In this document: positions 1-9,212 of the stretch, piece after piece
Layout: each line of letters starts with the position of its first letter
Position numbering within the stretch: the stretch's first letter is position 1
Virus record (IMG/VR): IMGVR_UViG_3300011258_000154
Span: 1 to 50,366 of that record
Strand: one strand, 5' to 3'
DNA: 50,366 nt
From: a virus
Program-made: the position numbers and the translations under genes
Notes under the pieces: generated by a model
Told to the model about the DNA's origin: nothing
Databases searched by the model: none
What the model saw: the letters and a program-made list of their open reading frames with translations, nothing else

Positions 1-423
1 AGCAATTCCATTCGGCCCTTTCTCGCAGTTCCATGAGAAACAATTACTAGCCCTAGCACCTTGCTTCAAACTCGCATCACACTTCTGGACAACAACTTTC
101 ATGTTGCGTGGAAGTTTACTGAAGTTACTCGCCTCCTGTGGATACATACTTAGTGGAGCAAATAAACTCCAGACATGTTCACTGTCAGTCGGTTGACACG
201 AACCTTGCATGTTGCCCATCGTGGTATCGGCAATAGACTCACCAAATAATATTGGACACTTACACGTTACCTCTGGATATACATCTCCAGAATTAGCCAC
301 GATCCTCCGACCTGTGGGTTGACATGTAGATGCCGCGCAGAGTGCGTACTCTCCCTTGCAAATAGTTAAATCTGCGTAAGCAGGTGACACCATTAAAGCT
401 AATAATACTATTAAATATTTCAT
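1..423 (-). CDS. Cys-rich secreted protein, C-terminus cut by window edge
   Basis: Reading from 423 to the window edge gives 141 codons without a stop. The N-terminus is a clear Sec signal peptide (MKYLIVLLALMVSPAYA, probable cut before D18). The mature part is rich in Cys (CKGEY, STCQPTG, TCKCP, QKCD, SNCFSWNC), which suggests a disulfide-bonded periplasmic or virion-exposed protein. An AAGGAAAG ribosome-binding site lies just before the ATG. It is the first of several secreted or membrane proteins at this end of the late gene block. I do not recognise a named family, and the true length is unknown. Confidence 0.75.
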   Translation of the reverse strand, partial: MKYLIVLLALMVSPAYADLTICKGEYALCAASTCQPTGRRIVANSGDVYPEVTCKCPILFGESIADTTMGNMQGSCQPTDSEHVWSLFAPLSMYPQEASNFSKLPRNMKVVVQKCDASLKQGARASNCFSWNCEKGPNGIA

Positions 424-459
424 TTACTTTCCTTTTTCTGCAAATGCTGATCCTGTTAG

Positions 460-561
460 TTAAATGCAGGGCGGCTCACACATCATTCTATCTACACCGT
501 AAAGAATAACAATGGCAAATATTGTTAATGCTATCCCTATCCAGATCCATTTGTTTTTCAT
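460..561 (-). CDS. 33-aa single-pass membrane protein
   Basis: This short reading frame starts at ATG 561 behind an AGAAAGG ribosome-binding site and ends at TAA 460. It encodes 33 residues: a KNKW N-terminus, one hydrophobic helix (about residues 5-21) and a short Cys-containing tail (MMCEPPCI). It fills the gap between two longer membrane or secreted genes on the same strand. Function is unknown; small lysis-related or envelope-modifying peptides often look like this, but nothing specific identifies it. Confidence 0.55.
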   Translation of the reverse strand: MKNKWIWIGIALTIFAIVILYGVDRMMCEPPCI

Positions 562-573
562 TTTTTTACCTTT

Positions 574-1329
574 CTATTTAAATCCACCCAAGGCTTTCTT
601 AATCTGATCTTCCATGTCAGCCATGAGGTCTTTTCTTAATTGATCTTGAGCCTCAGTCAGTTCATCCTTTAACTTCCTGTTCGCCTTAACAAGATCATCG
701 ATTAACGACTGTGTCTCGGCTAGTTTAGTATCAAGGCGATCTACAATCCTATCTCTTCGCTCCTCTGAGCTTGCTATCAGCCCTCGAATAATTGTCACAT
801 TATCTGAGCTAACTTTATTTACATCCTCGACTGACTGCCTATTCCTAGCGTCTTGCTTCTCAAGTCGAACCTCTTGCTTGCTTAGATTGGCGTTCAGCTT
901 ATCTGAGGTCACCTCAATATGATTGTTTAATTCAGCTACATCTTGGTTCAAATCCATGCGTAGGTCGTGGATGTCAGTTTGGAGATTTGCGGAAATGGCC
1001 TTTACACTGTTGATCTGTTCTCGAATAACTGCCGAAGTCGCCTCGTCAACTTCCTTCAAAACCTTGAACTCTTTCTCTACAATTGAGAAGTCTTGCTCAA
1101 CCATTTTAAGCTCGGCATTTGTTTCGCTGATGTGAGACTCTATCCATCCCATATCAGGGCTGACATATTCCTGTACGGCCTTTTTCATGTCTTCGTAATC
1201 TTTGTAAAATTCAAAGACCGCCCAAGATCCACCTGCAAGTGTACCCATCAAAGGTAAAATCCAAATGAGCTTACCGAGGAAACCTTTGCCAGATACCTTT
1301 ACACCGCCATACTCTATTTCACTGCTCAT
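574..1329 (-). CDS. Membrane-anchored coiled-coil protein
   Basis: The 251-aa protein has a short polar N-terminus (MSSEIEYGGVKVSGKG), one transmembrane helix at about residues 18-40, then about 200 residues of heptad-like, Glu/Lys/Asp-rich sequence typical of a long coiled coil. The ATG has a strong AGGAGAAGG ribosome-binding site. It lies directly downstream of a secreted acidic-repeat protein (spacing 9 bp). The topology (N-in anchor with a long helical ectodomain) would suit a protein spanning the periplasm, such as an ejection or lysis accessory, but that is inference only. Proteins with a similar N-terminal motif occur in marine phages. Confidence 0.7.
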   Translation of the reverse strand: MSSEIEYGGVKVSGKGFLGKLIWILPLMGTLAGGSWAVFEFYKDYEDMKKAVQEYVSPDMGWIESHISETNAELKMVEQDFSIVEKEFKVLKEVDEATSAVIREQINSVKAISANLQTDIHDLRMDLNQDVAELNNHIEVTSDKLNANLSKQEVRLEKQDARNRQSVEDVNKVSSDNVTIIRGLIASSEERRDRIVDRLDTKLAETQSLIDDLVKANRKLKDELTEAQDQLRKDLMADMEDQIKKALGGFK

Positions 1330-1338
1330 AACCTTCTC

Positions 1339-3009
1339 CTACTTATATTGTAGCTCTATCATTTCATTCATAGTCTGGCTTCCAGAACCAAAGAATGCAA
1401 ACGCATTTGGACTAGCCCCCAAGTCACCGTCAGGGATTGACGGCAAATTAGAAAAGAAACCTTGTATATCTTGTAACTGATTTTGATTTAAAAAGAAATC
1501 CTTAGCGTTGCCACTGACAACTTGCATAATAATGAGTGTCTTCTGTTGAGATGTATCGTCATAGTAACTTGACTTGGACTTCATCTTCTTAACGATCTTA
1601 CTTGCGGCCTTCTGTTTATCAGTCTTCTTCTCTTCTTTGGTTTTTACTTTCTTCTCAGGCTCTTTCTTTGCCACGACTATTTTTTCTTTTTCTGGCTCTG
1701 GCTTAACTTCTTTCTCTGGCTCTGGCTCTACTTCCTTTTCCTCAACAACTACTTCTTCCTTTTCTGGCTCTGGCTCTACTTCCTTCTCTGCGACAACTAC
1801 TTCTTCTTTCTCTGGCTCAACCTCTACCATCTCGCCCTCTTCAGCTTTTTCAATTACAGGAGTTATCTCTGGCTCTGGCTCTGCTATTGGATCGGGAGGT
1901 TTAGTATCTATATCTATCTGTGACTCTATCTCAGCCTCTATATTTGTTTCGATTGCATCTATATCTATATTGGTATTTGTATCTGGCATTTCAAATGCAG
2001 GGATCTCTACCTCAAATGTAGGTATTTCATCAAAGCCAGCCACAATATCATCTATCTCAGCCTCAACGCTATCCATGTCAGAGTAGTCTTCTGTGTCTTC
2101 AGTAATTGGCGTTATCTCAATAAAGCCACCATCTGTCTCTTCAAAATCATTATTACCTATTAAATCCTCTACTAATTCTAACTCGGTATCTCCACCAATA
2201 TTAAGACTGACCCACTGCTCGACAGTTGTAATAGAGTTCGTAATAACCTGACTAATAACATTCCAGATTGTATTGATACTAACATCATCAAATACAGGCC
2301 CTATGGATAAATTGATATCTCGGCCGCCAATTTCCACGATAAGTGAGGTCAAGCTACCACCAAAATCAAACCCACCCGAATAGGATGCGTATCCTGTGTC
2401 TACACCTGCCGCAGATAAGACATCCGTACCAGCAAACTTAACTGAAGATCCATCTTTGCCTGTGATGTGCATGTATATGGAGTCAGCCGCGTCTTGCTTG
2501 TCTACTTTAATAGTATACGTTGTCTTGCCTCCATTGCTAATATTTAAATCTGATATATCAATAGTCTGTATAAATGTAGTTCCCATACCACTGACACCCA
2601 TCGTGGAGGTGCTATTACCAGAGCCTGTTATCTGAGCGCACTTATCTGCGCCAAGCTGACCACACGTAGATCCTGTTGACATACTAGCAGGCCCTTGGCC
2701 GCCCCAATCATAGTCCATAGCCCCTTTTTTCGTAGATGACACATAGGTAGAGTCAGATGCTAAAATGTCTCCAGAGTCTGTATTAACAACAGTGTCCACC
2801 GTTGTTTCTGTGTCCGTTGTTGTTATCGTTGTAATCCCACCATTTTCAGAATAACTTTCTTCAGTTACTGTTTCAATAATGGTGTAAGCTACATCTGGGG
2901 TGCATAGGCCGACTACATCCGTTGGACAGTTTATGTCTGCCTTAGAGGATGAGCAGTATAGTAACAATGCTAAGAAGCAGGCCACCTTTCTTACTGGTTG
3001 ATTTCTCAT
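1339..3009 (-). CDS. Secreted protein with acidic Pro-Glu-Lys repeats
   Basis: The 556-aa protein starts with a signal peptide (KVACFLALLLYCSSSKA, cut before DINCP). Residues of about 30-300 are Thr/Ser/Gly/Asp-rich and beta-like (TTITTTDTETT, a GGxDFGGSLTS stretch). Residues of about 300-385 are strongly acidic, followed at about 385-470 by imperfect repeats of EPEPEKEEVVV type and then a Lys-rich stretch. The C-terminus ends in MNEMIELQYK. The start overlaps the end of the upstream gene by 68 bp; because the signal peptide begins at this ATG, the overlap looks real. A charged, low-complexity linker in a secreted phage protein suggests an extended periplasm-crossing or virion-surface element. 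No family is recognised. Confidence 0.75.
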   Translation of the reverse strand: MRNQPVRKVACFLALLLYCSSSKADINCPTDVVGLCTPDVAYTIIETVTEESYSENGGITTITTTDTETTVDTVVNTDSGDILASDSTYVSSTKKGAMDYDWGGQGPASMSTGSTCGQLGADKCAQITGSGNSTSTMGVSGMGTTFIQTIDISDLNISNGGKTTYTIKVDKQDAADSIYMHITGKDGSSVKFAGTDVLSAAGVDTGYASYSGGFDFGGSLTSLIVEIGGRDINLSIGPVFDDVSINTIWNVISQVITNSITTVEQWVSLNIGGDTELELVEDLIGNNDFEETDGGFIEITPITEDTEDYSDMDSVEAEIDDIVAGFDEIPTFEVEIPAFEMPDTNTNIDIDAIETNIEAEIESQIDIDTKPPDPIAEPEPEITPVIEKAEEGEMVEVEPEKEEVVVAEKEVEPEPEKEEVVVEEKEVEPEPEKEVKPEPEKEKIVVAKKEPEKKVKTKEEKKTDKQKAASKIVKKMKSKSSYYDDTSQQKTLIIMQVVSGNAKDFFLNQNQLQDIQGFFSNLPSIPDGDLGASPNAFAFFGSGSQTMNEMIELQYK

Positions 3010-3640
3010 CCTTATTCTCTTTCTTAGATTTTTGTTTCTTAGCCTTTTCTCTCAGTTCTTTTTTCTTAGCCTTCTCAGCCGCTTTTTCCTTTTCGGCCCT
3101 TACTACATTGGCTGTTTCAATCATTTTTCGAAAGTGACTACCTTCCGGAATCATGGTTGGGTTCTTCGTCCACATGACTTTAGCCTCTTCGCCAATCAAG
3201 CCCTGGTCTAACAGAGAACCAAATGGACAGGTCGTTCCTGCCCTCCACATAGCGTCAAACACACGGCCAGATGGATCGCCACATAGCACAGAAACTGATG
3301 CCACTCGCAAACCGCTTTGCCCTAGAACCCTAGCTAATTTAATACGCTCACAGTTCAAATCAATAATAGCCTTACCTCTAGCAATGCCGAGGATCTGAGA
3401 TTGGATTGCTATAGAGTTAGCCGTGCCACAGGAATCATTTTGATTAATGTTAATACCTGGCGCACTTGCCGTTCCCACAGACTTATCTATGACAGTTGAG
3501 GAAACTGTATTGGAATCTGCGGCATGTGCTATCTCTGCGTAAAGAAAATAAGAAATGGTAACAAAAGCTACAATAAGCCAAAATATTGCAGTTTGTATTT
3601 TAAATTTTTTTCGCAGTATATTTTTTATTATATTTTTCAT
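2942..3640 (-). CDS. Exported Cys-containing protein with Lys-rich tail
   Basis: The 232-aa protein has a basic N-terminus, a hydrophobic helix (about residues 18-36) and a probable signal cleavage site at AHAADS. The middle (residues about 65-150) is well ordered, with four Cys in DSCGTAN, LNCERIK, VLCGDPSG and TTCPFG. Residues about 175-220 are almost all Lys/Glu/Ala and helical, and the last 12 residues are hydrophobic (LLLSIVTILLIL), giving a C-terminal anchor. Similar Cys-motif proteins occur in marine phage genomes without an assigned function. It sits between a small lipoprotein and the acidic-repeat secreted protein, and the three may form one envelope module. Confidence 0.7.
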   Translation of the reverse strand: MKNIIKNILRKKFKIQTAIFWLIVAFVTISYFLYAEIAHAADSNTVSSTVIDKSVGTASAPGININQNDSCGTANSIAIQSQILGIARGKAIIDLNCERIKLARVLGQSGLRVASVSVLCGDPSGRVFDAMWRAGTTCPFGSLLDQGLIGEEAKVMWTKNPTMIPEGSHFRKMIETANVVRAEKEKAAEKAKKKELREKAKKQKSKKENKDEKSTSKKGGLLLSIVTILLIL

Positions 3641-3643
3641 TGT

Positions 3644-3772
3644 CTAACTCCCCCAAGTGCAAATATTACTTATTGGGAACACTTCACAGTTTAAATTAGC
3701 ACATGATCCAAGAATTAACAAGAAACACAGTAATCCCCACAAAGAGAAGTCGGGCTTCCACTTACCTTGCAT
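3644..3772 (-). CDS. Small lipoprotein (42 aa)
   Basis: The frame starts at ATG 3772, inside the last codons of the preceding virion gene (11-bp overlap), and ends at TAG 3644. It encodes a basic N-terminus, a hydrophobic stretch and a lipobox (LILGSC, Cys at residue 24), then an 18-residue mature peptide with two more Cys. The features fit a signal-peptidase-II substrate anchored in the outer membrane. Small phage lipoproteins beside exported proteins can be outer-membrane spanins, but this one lies about 10 kb from the endolysin, so that role is only a possibility. The ribosome-binding site is weak. Confidence 0.5.
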   Translation of the reverse strand: MQGKWKPDFSLWGLLCFLLILGSCANLNCEVFPISNICTWGS

Positions 3773-5864
3773 TACTCGCGGCCAGTATTTTCTTTTTCTC
3801 AGCGTTACTAGCACCACTTATAATTTCGTCTAATGATGTAGAGGCATTAGCTGGTGGTGCAACATATCTAGATAAGTTTTCAGAAGCATCAGATTCAACT
3901 ATAGCTCCAGTTGTCGCAAAGCCTAAACCCCTGACGGCTGTTTCTACAAATTTTTCTAAAGCTAAGTCTCTAATCCCTGTTCTTTCTATTCTTTGCAATC
4001 TTTTCACGACATCCGCAGAATTGTTAGATACTAATATATCTGCAACTTCTATCATTTCATCCCTAGTAAGATCTGGAACTTTTCCTTGTATAAAGTTAAC
4101 CATACCTCTAAGTATAGCCGTCTTACCTCCAGTAGCGTAATCCATACCCATTTTGGCCGCAACACTACCACCAGTTTCAGTTCCTACTCTTGATTCTGCC
4201 TGTTGTGCTACAGACGTAACTGATTGCCTTTTAGGATCAACCATATTCAAAGCTCTAATAGCGTCACTAGATCTAGTTATTTTTTTAATTGCGCCTTCTA
4301 AAGAATCTTCTGGATATAATTTTTTAAAGATTGCTTGTGCATTTAAATCTTTGGGAGCCATACTTGTAATAAATGATTCTCTTTGTTTTGTTCCAAGTTT
4401 AAATTTAATAGATTTAGCAAATCCTTGCCTTAACGCTTCTATAGCCTCTCTGCCTCCTCGTTTTAAATAATCTTCTACCATTATTTCAACGTCTTCTGGA
4501 TCTGTTGTAGTTTTTGTAAGTTTTTGGCCATCTAAAAAAGCATTTTTAGCAACTTGTATAGTAGACCATTTTTTTCTTACTTCGGCTAACGATGGAGAAA
4601 TTAAATCAATTGCCTCCCTTAACTCAGTTTCAGAATTTTTAAATATAGCACCTAAACCGCCATTACCCTTTCTAAATGCCTCATCTGCCATGTCTGTTAA
4701 GGCTCTTCTCATTTCTTCCGAAGTTTCAAGATCTACATCTCTTAAAAGTTTGTATGTAGGCTCTTCACCCTTTACTTTAACTATTTCGAAGAGTTTACCC
4801 TTTGCTCTGTGAATAGGTTTTCTTCTAAGGTAGTCACTAATAAATTTAAGGTCTTCACCAGTAGATGCATTTAAAACTCTTTTTATTTCTTCACCTAACA
4901 TTAGGTTATTAAGTTGTAGGTCTATTGGTTTAATGTTTTTATTGCCAGATGAAAATATCTTTCTATATTCCGCAGAAGATAAATTCCTTATTTGAGTTTC
5001 ATTTAATTTTACAGCCTTAGCAATATTTTGGTCAGCTAATCCTGAAAGATCTGTAATTAATCCTGTTTTGACAATTTCTTTTAATTCATCATTTCTAGCT
5101 TTAAGTTGATCTACTATTTCTCCAACTCCTGCTTTATTATAAAGACCTTTTAACTCTATGGCCGCTTGTGGACTTATTTCTGCGATAGATTGATCTTTAC
5201 CAACGGCATCTAATAAATCTTCAAAAGAATATCCTGTTGATCTAGTAATTCTTTTTATTTCATCTTCAGTTCTTCTTGATATTTGACCTAAAAGTTTTCT
5301 TTTAGATGCATCGTATCCTGCCCTAGCCGCTGTGCTTGTTAGCCTGAAAAGACCTTGAAATGCAGGATTTGCCACTGTTCCTATTATGGCATCATCTATT
5401 CCAGAAGCTAATCTTTCTTCAATATCACCTTCTGATGTTCCAACTCCGTATGCATAGCCTTCTAATGCACCAACTGCGGCCATTCTTCCTAAACTTGGAG
5501 TTAAACTAGCCCCACCAGTTAATGGTGCGGTAAGCAATCCAGTTCCTAATGCACCACCTGTTTCGTATGCCATAGCCTCGTAAGGATTGTCTTCTTTAAA
5601 CTCAGCTAATTTTTCTCTTTGCTCTTCTATTCCTGCACTTGCGCCTTTGCCTGTAAGGACTCCTTTAGCACCTCCATATATTTCATCTGAAAAACCTAAA
5701 CTTGCTCCTTGAGCAAAGGCTCTACCTCTATCCGCAATCTTGGTAAAAAGAGATTTTTCTGCCTCTCTATCAATAAGACTTTCGTCTATTTCAATATTTC
5801 CTACGCCAGAGGGAAGGTTTGTTTCGTCATTTAATTTTAGTGCATCTAAGTCAATTCCACTCAT
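3762..5864 (-). CDS. Putative internal virion / DNA-ejection protein
   Basis: The 700-aa protein has an N-terminal segment with the pattern GFSDEIYGGAKG...NPYEAMAYETGGALGTGLL (about residues 58-115), which I associate with large internal proteins of marine short-tailed phages. A Gly/Ala-rich, membrane-compatible stretch follows at about 100-175. Residues 180-600 are mainly charged alpha-helix. It is preceded two bases upstream by another large, helical gene, and the two follow the tail genes, where ejection proteins usually lie. There is no recognisable catalytic motif such as a lysozyme. The assignment is by composition and position, not by a confirmed family. Confidence 0.6.
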   Translation of the reverse strand: MSGIDLDALKLNDETNLPSGVGNIEIDESLIDREAEKSLFTKIADRGRAFAQGASLGFSDEIYGGAKGVLTGKGASAGIEEQREKLAEFKEDNPYEAMAYETGGALGTGLLTAPLTGGASLTPSLGRMAAVGALEGYAYGVGTSEGDIEERLASGIDDAIIGTVANPAFQGLFRLTSTAARAGYDASKRKLLGQISRRTEDEIKRITRSTGYSFEDLLDAVGKDQSIAEISPQAAIELKGLYNKAGVGEIVDQLKARNDELKEIVKTGLITDLSGLADQNIAKAVKLNETQIRNLSSAEYRKIFSSGNKNIKPIDLQLNNLMLGEEIKRVLNASTGEDLKFISDYLRRKPIHRAKGKLFEIVKVKGEEPTYKLLRDVDLETSEEMRRALTDMADEAFRKGNGGLGAIFKNSETELREAIDLISPSLAEVRKKWSTIQVAKNAFLDGQKLTKTTTDPEDVEIMVEDYLKRGGREAIEALRQGFAKSIKFKLGTKQRESFITSMAPKDLNAQAIFKKLYPEDSLEGAIKKITRSSDAIRALNMVDPKRQSVTSVAQQAESRVGTETGGSVAAKMGMDYATGGKTAILRGMVNFIQGKVPDLTRDEMIEVADILVSNNSADVVKRLQRIERTGIRDLALEKFVETAVRGLGFATTGAIVESDASENLSRYVAPPANASTSLDEIISGASNAEKKKILAASNAR

Positions 5865-5865
5865 T

Positions 5866-7557
5866 TTACCAACCTTTAATTATAAATGTATCTTGATTTG
5901 GGAATGGCTTTACGCCCGTTCTAGAATCTTTTGCATTTAAAACAACTGCACCATTTGGCAAACTATTAAACCAATTATTTCTTTCTTCTGCAAATCGTGC
6001 AGTGTTTGTTGCATTGTCTGAATCTGGGTCTACTTCAAAAGAAGTAAACTTTTCGTATATTCCTTTATCTAATGCATCAAGTTTACCTTGTATGTATTTT
6101 TCACTTTTACCATCATATATAAGTCTTTTTCTAAGCCTAATCTCTTCTTGAGCATTTTTTGTTCTTTGGAACAAACTATACATTGTTAAGTAGTTTGTCT
6201 TTGCAGGTTGATCTAAAGACAAAATAGCTTGCTTGTATGCCCTGAACTCCATATCTGAAGTTGAACCTGAACCCACAGGACGCATTTTTGGGCCTAATTG
6301 ATTAGAAAGTGCTTCTAAATATTTTTGCCCTTCAACTTGTGATGAAGGTATTCCAAAAGCAGATGTTAATAAATTTCTCATTTGCAGTGTTGCGGATTGA
6401 AAACCACCTGTAATACTATGGTCTTCATCATTTAATAACAATTGCATTGCACTATCAAGTACAGGGAACAATTCATTAGCAACAGTTGCTTGATCTAGTT
6501 CAATTTTTACAAGTTTATCTATTTCTTTTCTTCTAAATGAAACTATAGAAGGAGTTTCACTTCCAGAAGGTGTTCTTGCAACAAGCCTCAGCCCTGAATC
6601 TGGATCTCTTGGGAAAAACCAACTTACATAAGATTCTGCTTGTATTACTGGTTTTCCTACTTGATCAGGATCATCTGTAGTTATTAAATTAAAAAACTTA
6701 TTGTAGTCATCGTCATTTTCTTCAACGCCATATTGTGATAAAAGTTTTTTAGCATCTTCATCAGTCTTGTATATAATACGATCTCCTTGCTCATATTTAG
6801 GAGCGTATTTTTTTTCTGCGGTTACTTCGGTTTCTAAATACCGACTAGCATCAACAGATTCGCTGTCTGTTAATAACGCATTTCCTAAAGGATCTATAGA
6901 AATAGTTCTGCCTATAATTTCTTCTACTTTTTCTTTATTATCGGGATTAATAAAAAATGATTTTAATATTTGTTTTGTTGTAGAAACAGTCTTATCATCA
7001 GTAACTTTAAACCCTGCGGCTTTAGCGGCTTTTATTTCGTCAGAGTTCATAAAATCTTTTTCTGGGCCTTGACCCTTATCAACAAGAACAGCTTTATAAG
7101 TTCCTGTAGATGATGGGGTAGTAGCGACTTCATAGCCTTTTTTAATTGCTTCATCCGCACTCATGTAAACGGCTTTACCATCCACCATTACTTTAACAGG
7201 TGCGCGTGCCGTAACTTTGTCAGGCTTCAAGGCTTTAGCCAGTGAGATAGCCAACGGCCCTGTGGCCTCCTTAGCTTTTCGGTTAGCCTCGACTTGCCGT
7301 ATATACTCATCGGCAGTAGGCTTAACGGCACTTGCCGCTGAACTTAATACTGTTGATCCTGGTTGTGACGCATTAGCCGCCATATTAGAGAAGAACTGTA
7401 GGGCAAGCTCTGCGCCTGATATTTCTCTTGGTTGAGGTGTAAGTGCTTGTGCGCCCTCTATTGCTTGACGCGCTAAAAGATCAGAACCAGCTATGCCTTT
7501 AAGAGTACCATAAAGGGGATCGTCTTCTAAATTAGTGTGGCTTACTCCTAAATGCAT
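5866..7557 (-). CDS. Large helical virion-associated protein
   Basis: The 563-aa product is predicted mostly helical, with an Ala-rich N-terminal third (residues 20-110), a small beta-like motif (PVKVMVDGKAVYMSADEAIKKGYE, and a second DFMNSDEIKAAKAAGFKVTDD unit of similar form at about 170-190), then a long charged C-terminal half. The two short units look like repeats of a 20-25 residue sequence. It lies in the run of genes between the tail proteins and the secreted block, so a structural or internal virion role is likely. No enzymatic signature was seen. Confidence 0.55.
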   Translation of the reverse strand: MHLGVSHTNLEDDPLYGTLKGIAGSDLLARQAIEGAQALTPQPREISGAELALQFFSNMAANASQPGSTVLSSAASAVKPTADEYIRQVEANRKAKEATGPLAISLAKALKPDKVTARAPVKVMVDGKAVYMSADEAIKKGYEVATTPSSTGTYKAVLVDKGQGPEKDFMNSDEIKAAKAAGFKVTDDKTVSTTKQILKSFFINPDNKEKVEEIIGRTISIDPLGNALLTDSESVDASRYLETEVTAEKKYAPKYEQGDRIIYKTDEDAKKLLSQYGVEENDDDYNKFFNLITTDDPDQVGKPVIQAESYVSWFFPRDPDSGLRLVARTPSGSETPSIVSFRRKEIDKLVKIELDQATVANELFPVLDSAMQLLLNDEDHSITGGFQSATLQMRNLLTSAFGIPSSQVEGQKYLEALSNQLGPKMRPVGSGSTSDMEFRAYKQAILSLDQPAKTNYLTMYSLFQRTKNAQEEIRLRKRLIYDGKSEKYIQGKLDALDKGIYEKFTSFEVDPDSDNATNTARFAEERNNWFNSLPNGAVVLNAKDSRTGVKPFPNQDTFIIKGW

Positions 7558-7570
7558 TACTTATTCCCTT

Positions 7571-8770
7571 CTATCTCTTATAAAGTGCGTAGGCTGATGC
7601 CAGTGACCCTAATGCACCAACGCCCTGACCGAACACGCTCGGAGCTTGGGCATACTGTTGCGTCATGTTATATCCGTAATTCTGAGTATTGTAGGGAGTT
7701 CCCTGAAGAACGCCTGATGCAAAGTTAATTTGCTCGTAAGGGTACTGCCTCTGATCTTGGTAATCAGCGTAAGCCATATCCAAGGCCATTTGATCTAAAC
7801 GCCTTCTAGCCTCACCTGTTGTAATAAGACCTGCGGCCGCTTGCTCTCGCAAACCTTGAACCATTGGAGCCATACTTGCGTAAGTCTCTTGCTGTCTTAA
7901 CCGAGAAGCCTCGTCAGTCTCGTAGCCTACTCTAGCCGCATCTTCCGCTCCAAATCTAGCCGCACGGTCAGCTTCAAAGCCACTACGCAGAGTATTCTCT
8001 GCCCCAAATCGAGCAGAACGATCGGCCTCAAAGCCACTACGCATGGCCTGTTCAGCTTGGAACCTAGCCGCACGATCTCTTTCGCTTGCAGATCTGTCTG
8101 CTTCAAATCTATTTGCCGCAAAGCCTAGACCTTCAGCGGCCGCCCTTGACCTTAAATCACCTGCGGATTGCGCTCCCTCAGAACCGAGCATAGCCTCTGT
8201 AATGCCAAGCCTAGAACCACCGAATGCGCCACTCCTAGCCGCACTAGCCCTAGCCATGTTTTGTTGAGCCATAGTTTGATCGCCAATTTCTCTGACTGCC
8301 GCATCTTGCGCTCCTTGGTAAATATCTAAGTAGGGTTGCGCTGTATCTAAACTAAACTCACCGAAAGAATCTCCTAATAATTCTTCACGGGTTGCACCTT
8401 GATAGTTTCCTAAAAGATCATCACGGGTTGCACCTGTATAGCTTCCTAAAAGATCTTCTCTGGACGTTGCCCCATATCCTCGCCCTAAGCCACCTGCCAA
8501 TTCAGTAGCTCTATCGATGTAGGGTTGGTATTCGCCTGCGGAACCTGCAAGCAAGTCTGCCGCCTGTTGCTCTTCAGGAGTTAGCTTAGAGCCATCGTAG
8601 CTTGCTATACGTTGCCCTTTGTAGAGAGGGTAAGGAGATTTTGCTAATTCTGCGGATTGTTCGAATAAACTTCTGCCTGCCGCAGAAACCCAAGCTGGGA
8701 GCGTTGTACCACTTACTGTCTCACCTGAACCTGGTAGGTTGATCGTTGAACTTGCACACATTGCACCCAT
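7571..8770 (-). CDS. Repeat-containing helical virion protein
   Basis: The 399-aa protein has two visible repeat arrays. Residues about 99-135 hold three units of GAT(S/R)xE/DLLG type. Residues about 215-290 hold repeated FEADRSARFGAE-like units of about 16 residues. The C-terminus is Tyr/Gln-rich (YPYEQINFASGVLQGTPYNTQNYGYNMTQQYAQ). The DNA shows the same arrays at about 7935-8110 and 8370-8470. Proteins of this type occur in marine podovirus structural blocks. Its position between a GNAT gene and a large helical protein supports a virion role, probably internal; the exact function is unknown. Confidence 0.6.
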   Translation of the reverse strand: MGAMCASSTINLPGSGETVSGTTLPAWVSAAGRSLFEQSAELAKSPYPLYKGQRIASYDGSKLTPEEQQAADLLAGSAGEYQPYIDRATELAGGLGRGYGATSREDLLGSYTGATRDDLLGNYQGATREELLGDSFGEFSLDTAQPYLDIYQGAQDAAVREIGDQTMAQQNMARASAARSGAFGGSRLGITEAMLGSEGAQSAGDLRSRAAAEGLGFAANRFEADRSASERDRAARFQAEQAMRSGFEADRSARFGAENTLRSGFEADRAARFGAEDAARVGYETDEASRLRQQETYASMAPMVQGLREQAAAGLITTGEARRRLDQMALDMAYADYQDQRQYPYEQINFASGVLQGTPYNTQNYGYNMTQQYAQAPSVFGQGVGALGSLASAYALYKR

Positions 8771-8771
8771 T

Positions 8772-9212
8772 TTATTTGACCTCCGTATATAGTGATCCTG
8801 CCTTTACAAGACCCAACCTTTTGAAAAAACTGTCTTTCCGTTCGATGTCACCTGAGTAGACATGTCCAAGTTTGACTATGACACTAGCCTCATTTCCAAT
8901 TTTAATAAAGGCTTTTACTAATTTTATTGCAATTTTAGAGTTTCGGCTTTCTGGTCTTACATAAAACCAGTAGTCTCCTAAGTATTCTTCGCTCGACCAC
9001 CAGTCGGAACCTAACATCCCACCAATTGACCCAACGACCTTTCCCTTGATCTCGGCAAGAAGTACAACACCATCATGTATAGCTGAGTTTATTGTGTCTA
9101 AAAGTTTCTTTGTGTTTATCGGAGACACTCTTATTTCTGTCTCAGAATGCATCTGCTTCAACAGATTAAAAACTTTAGATACATCAAATGGTGTTGCCCT
9201 TCTTAATTCCAT
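8772..9212 (-). CDS. GNAT-family N-acetyltransferase
   Basis: The 146-aa protein matches the GNAT fold: RRATPFDVSKVFNLLKQM (beta1-alpha1), VVLLAEIKGKVVGSIGGML (beta2-beta4), DYWFYVRPESRNSKIAIKLVKAFIKIG (the acetyl-CoA-binding motif A, with R/N in place of the usual RxxGxG/A loop) and a C-terminal SFFKRLGLVKAGSLYTEVK strand. GNAT enzymes transfer acetyl groups from acetyl-CoA to amines. In this position, between structural genes, it may modify a virion or host protein; the substrate is not visible. The stop codon abuts the neighbouring gene, so it is co-translated with the block. Confidence 0.8.
   Translation of the reverse strand: MELRRATPFDVSKVFNLLKQMHSETEIRVSPINTKKLLDTINSAIHDGVVLLAEIKGKVVGSIGGMLGSDWWSSEEYLGDYWFYVRPESRNSKIAIKLVKAFIKIGNEASVIVKLGHVYSGDIERKDSFFKRLGLVKAGSLYTEVK

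Noticed and set aside
1574-2086. Plus-strand 170-codon frame rich in Ser and Gly
   Set aside because: It is the mirror image of the Glu/Lys/Pro repeats of the secreted protein on the other strand, and it lacks a leader.
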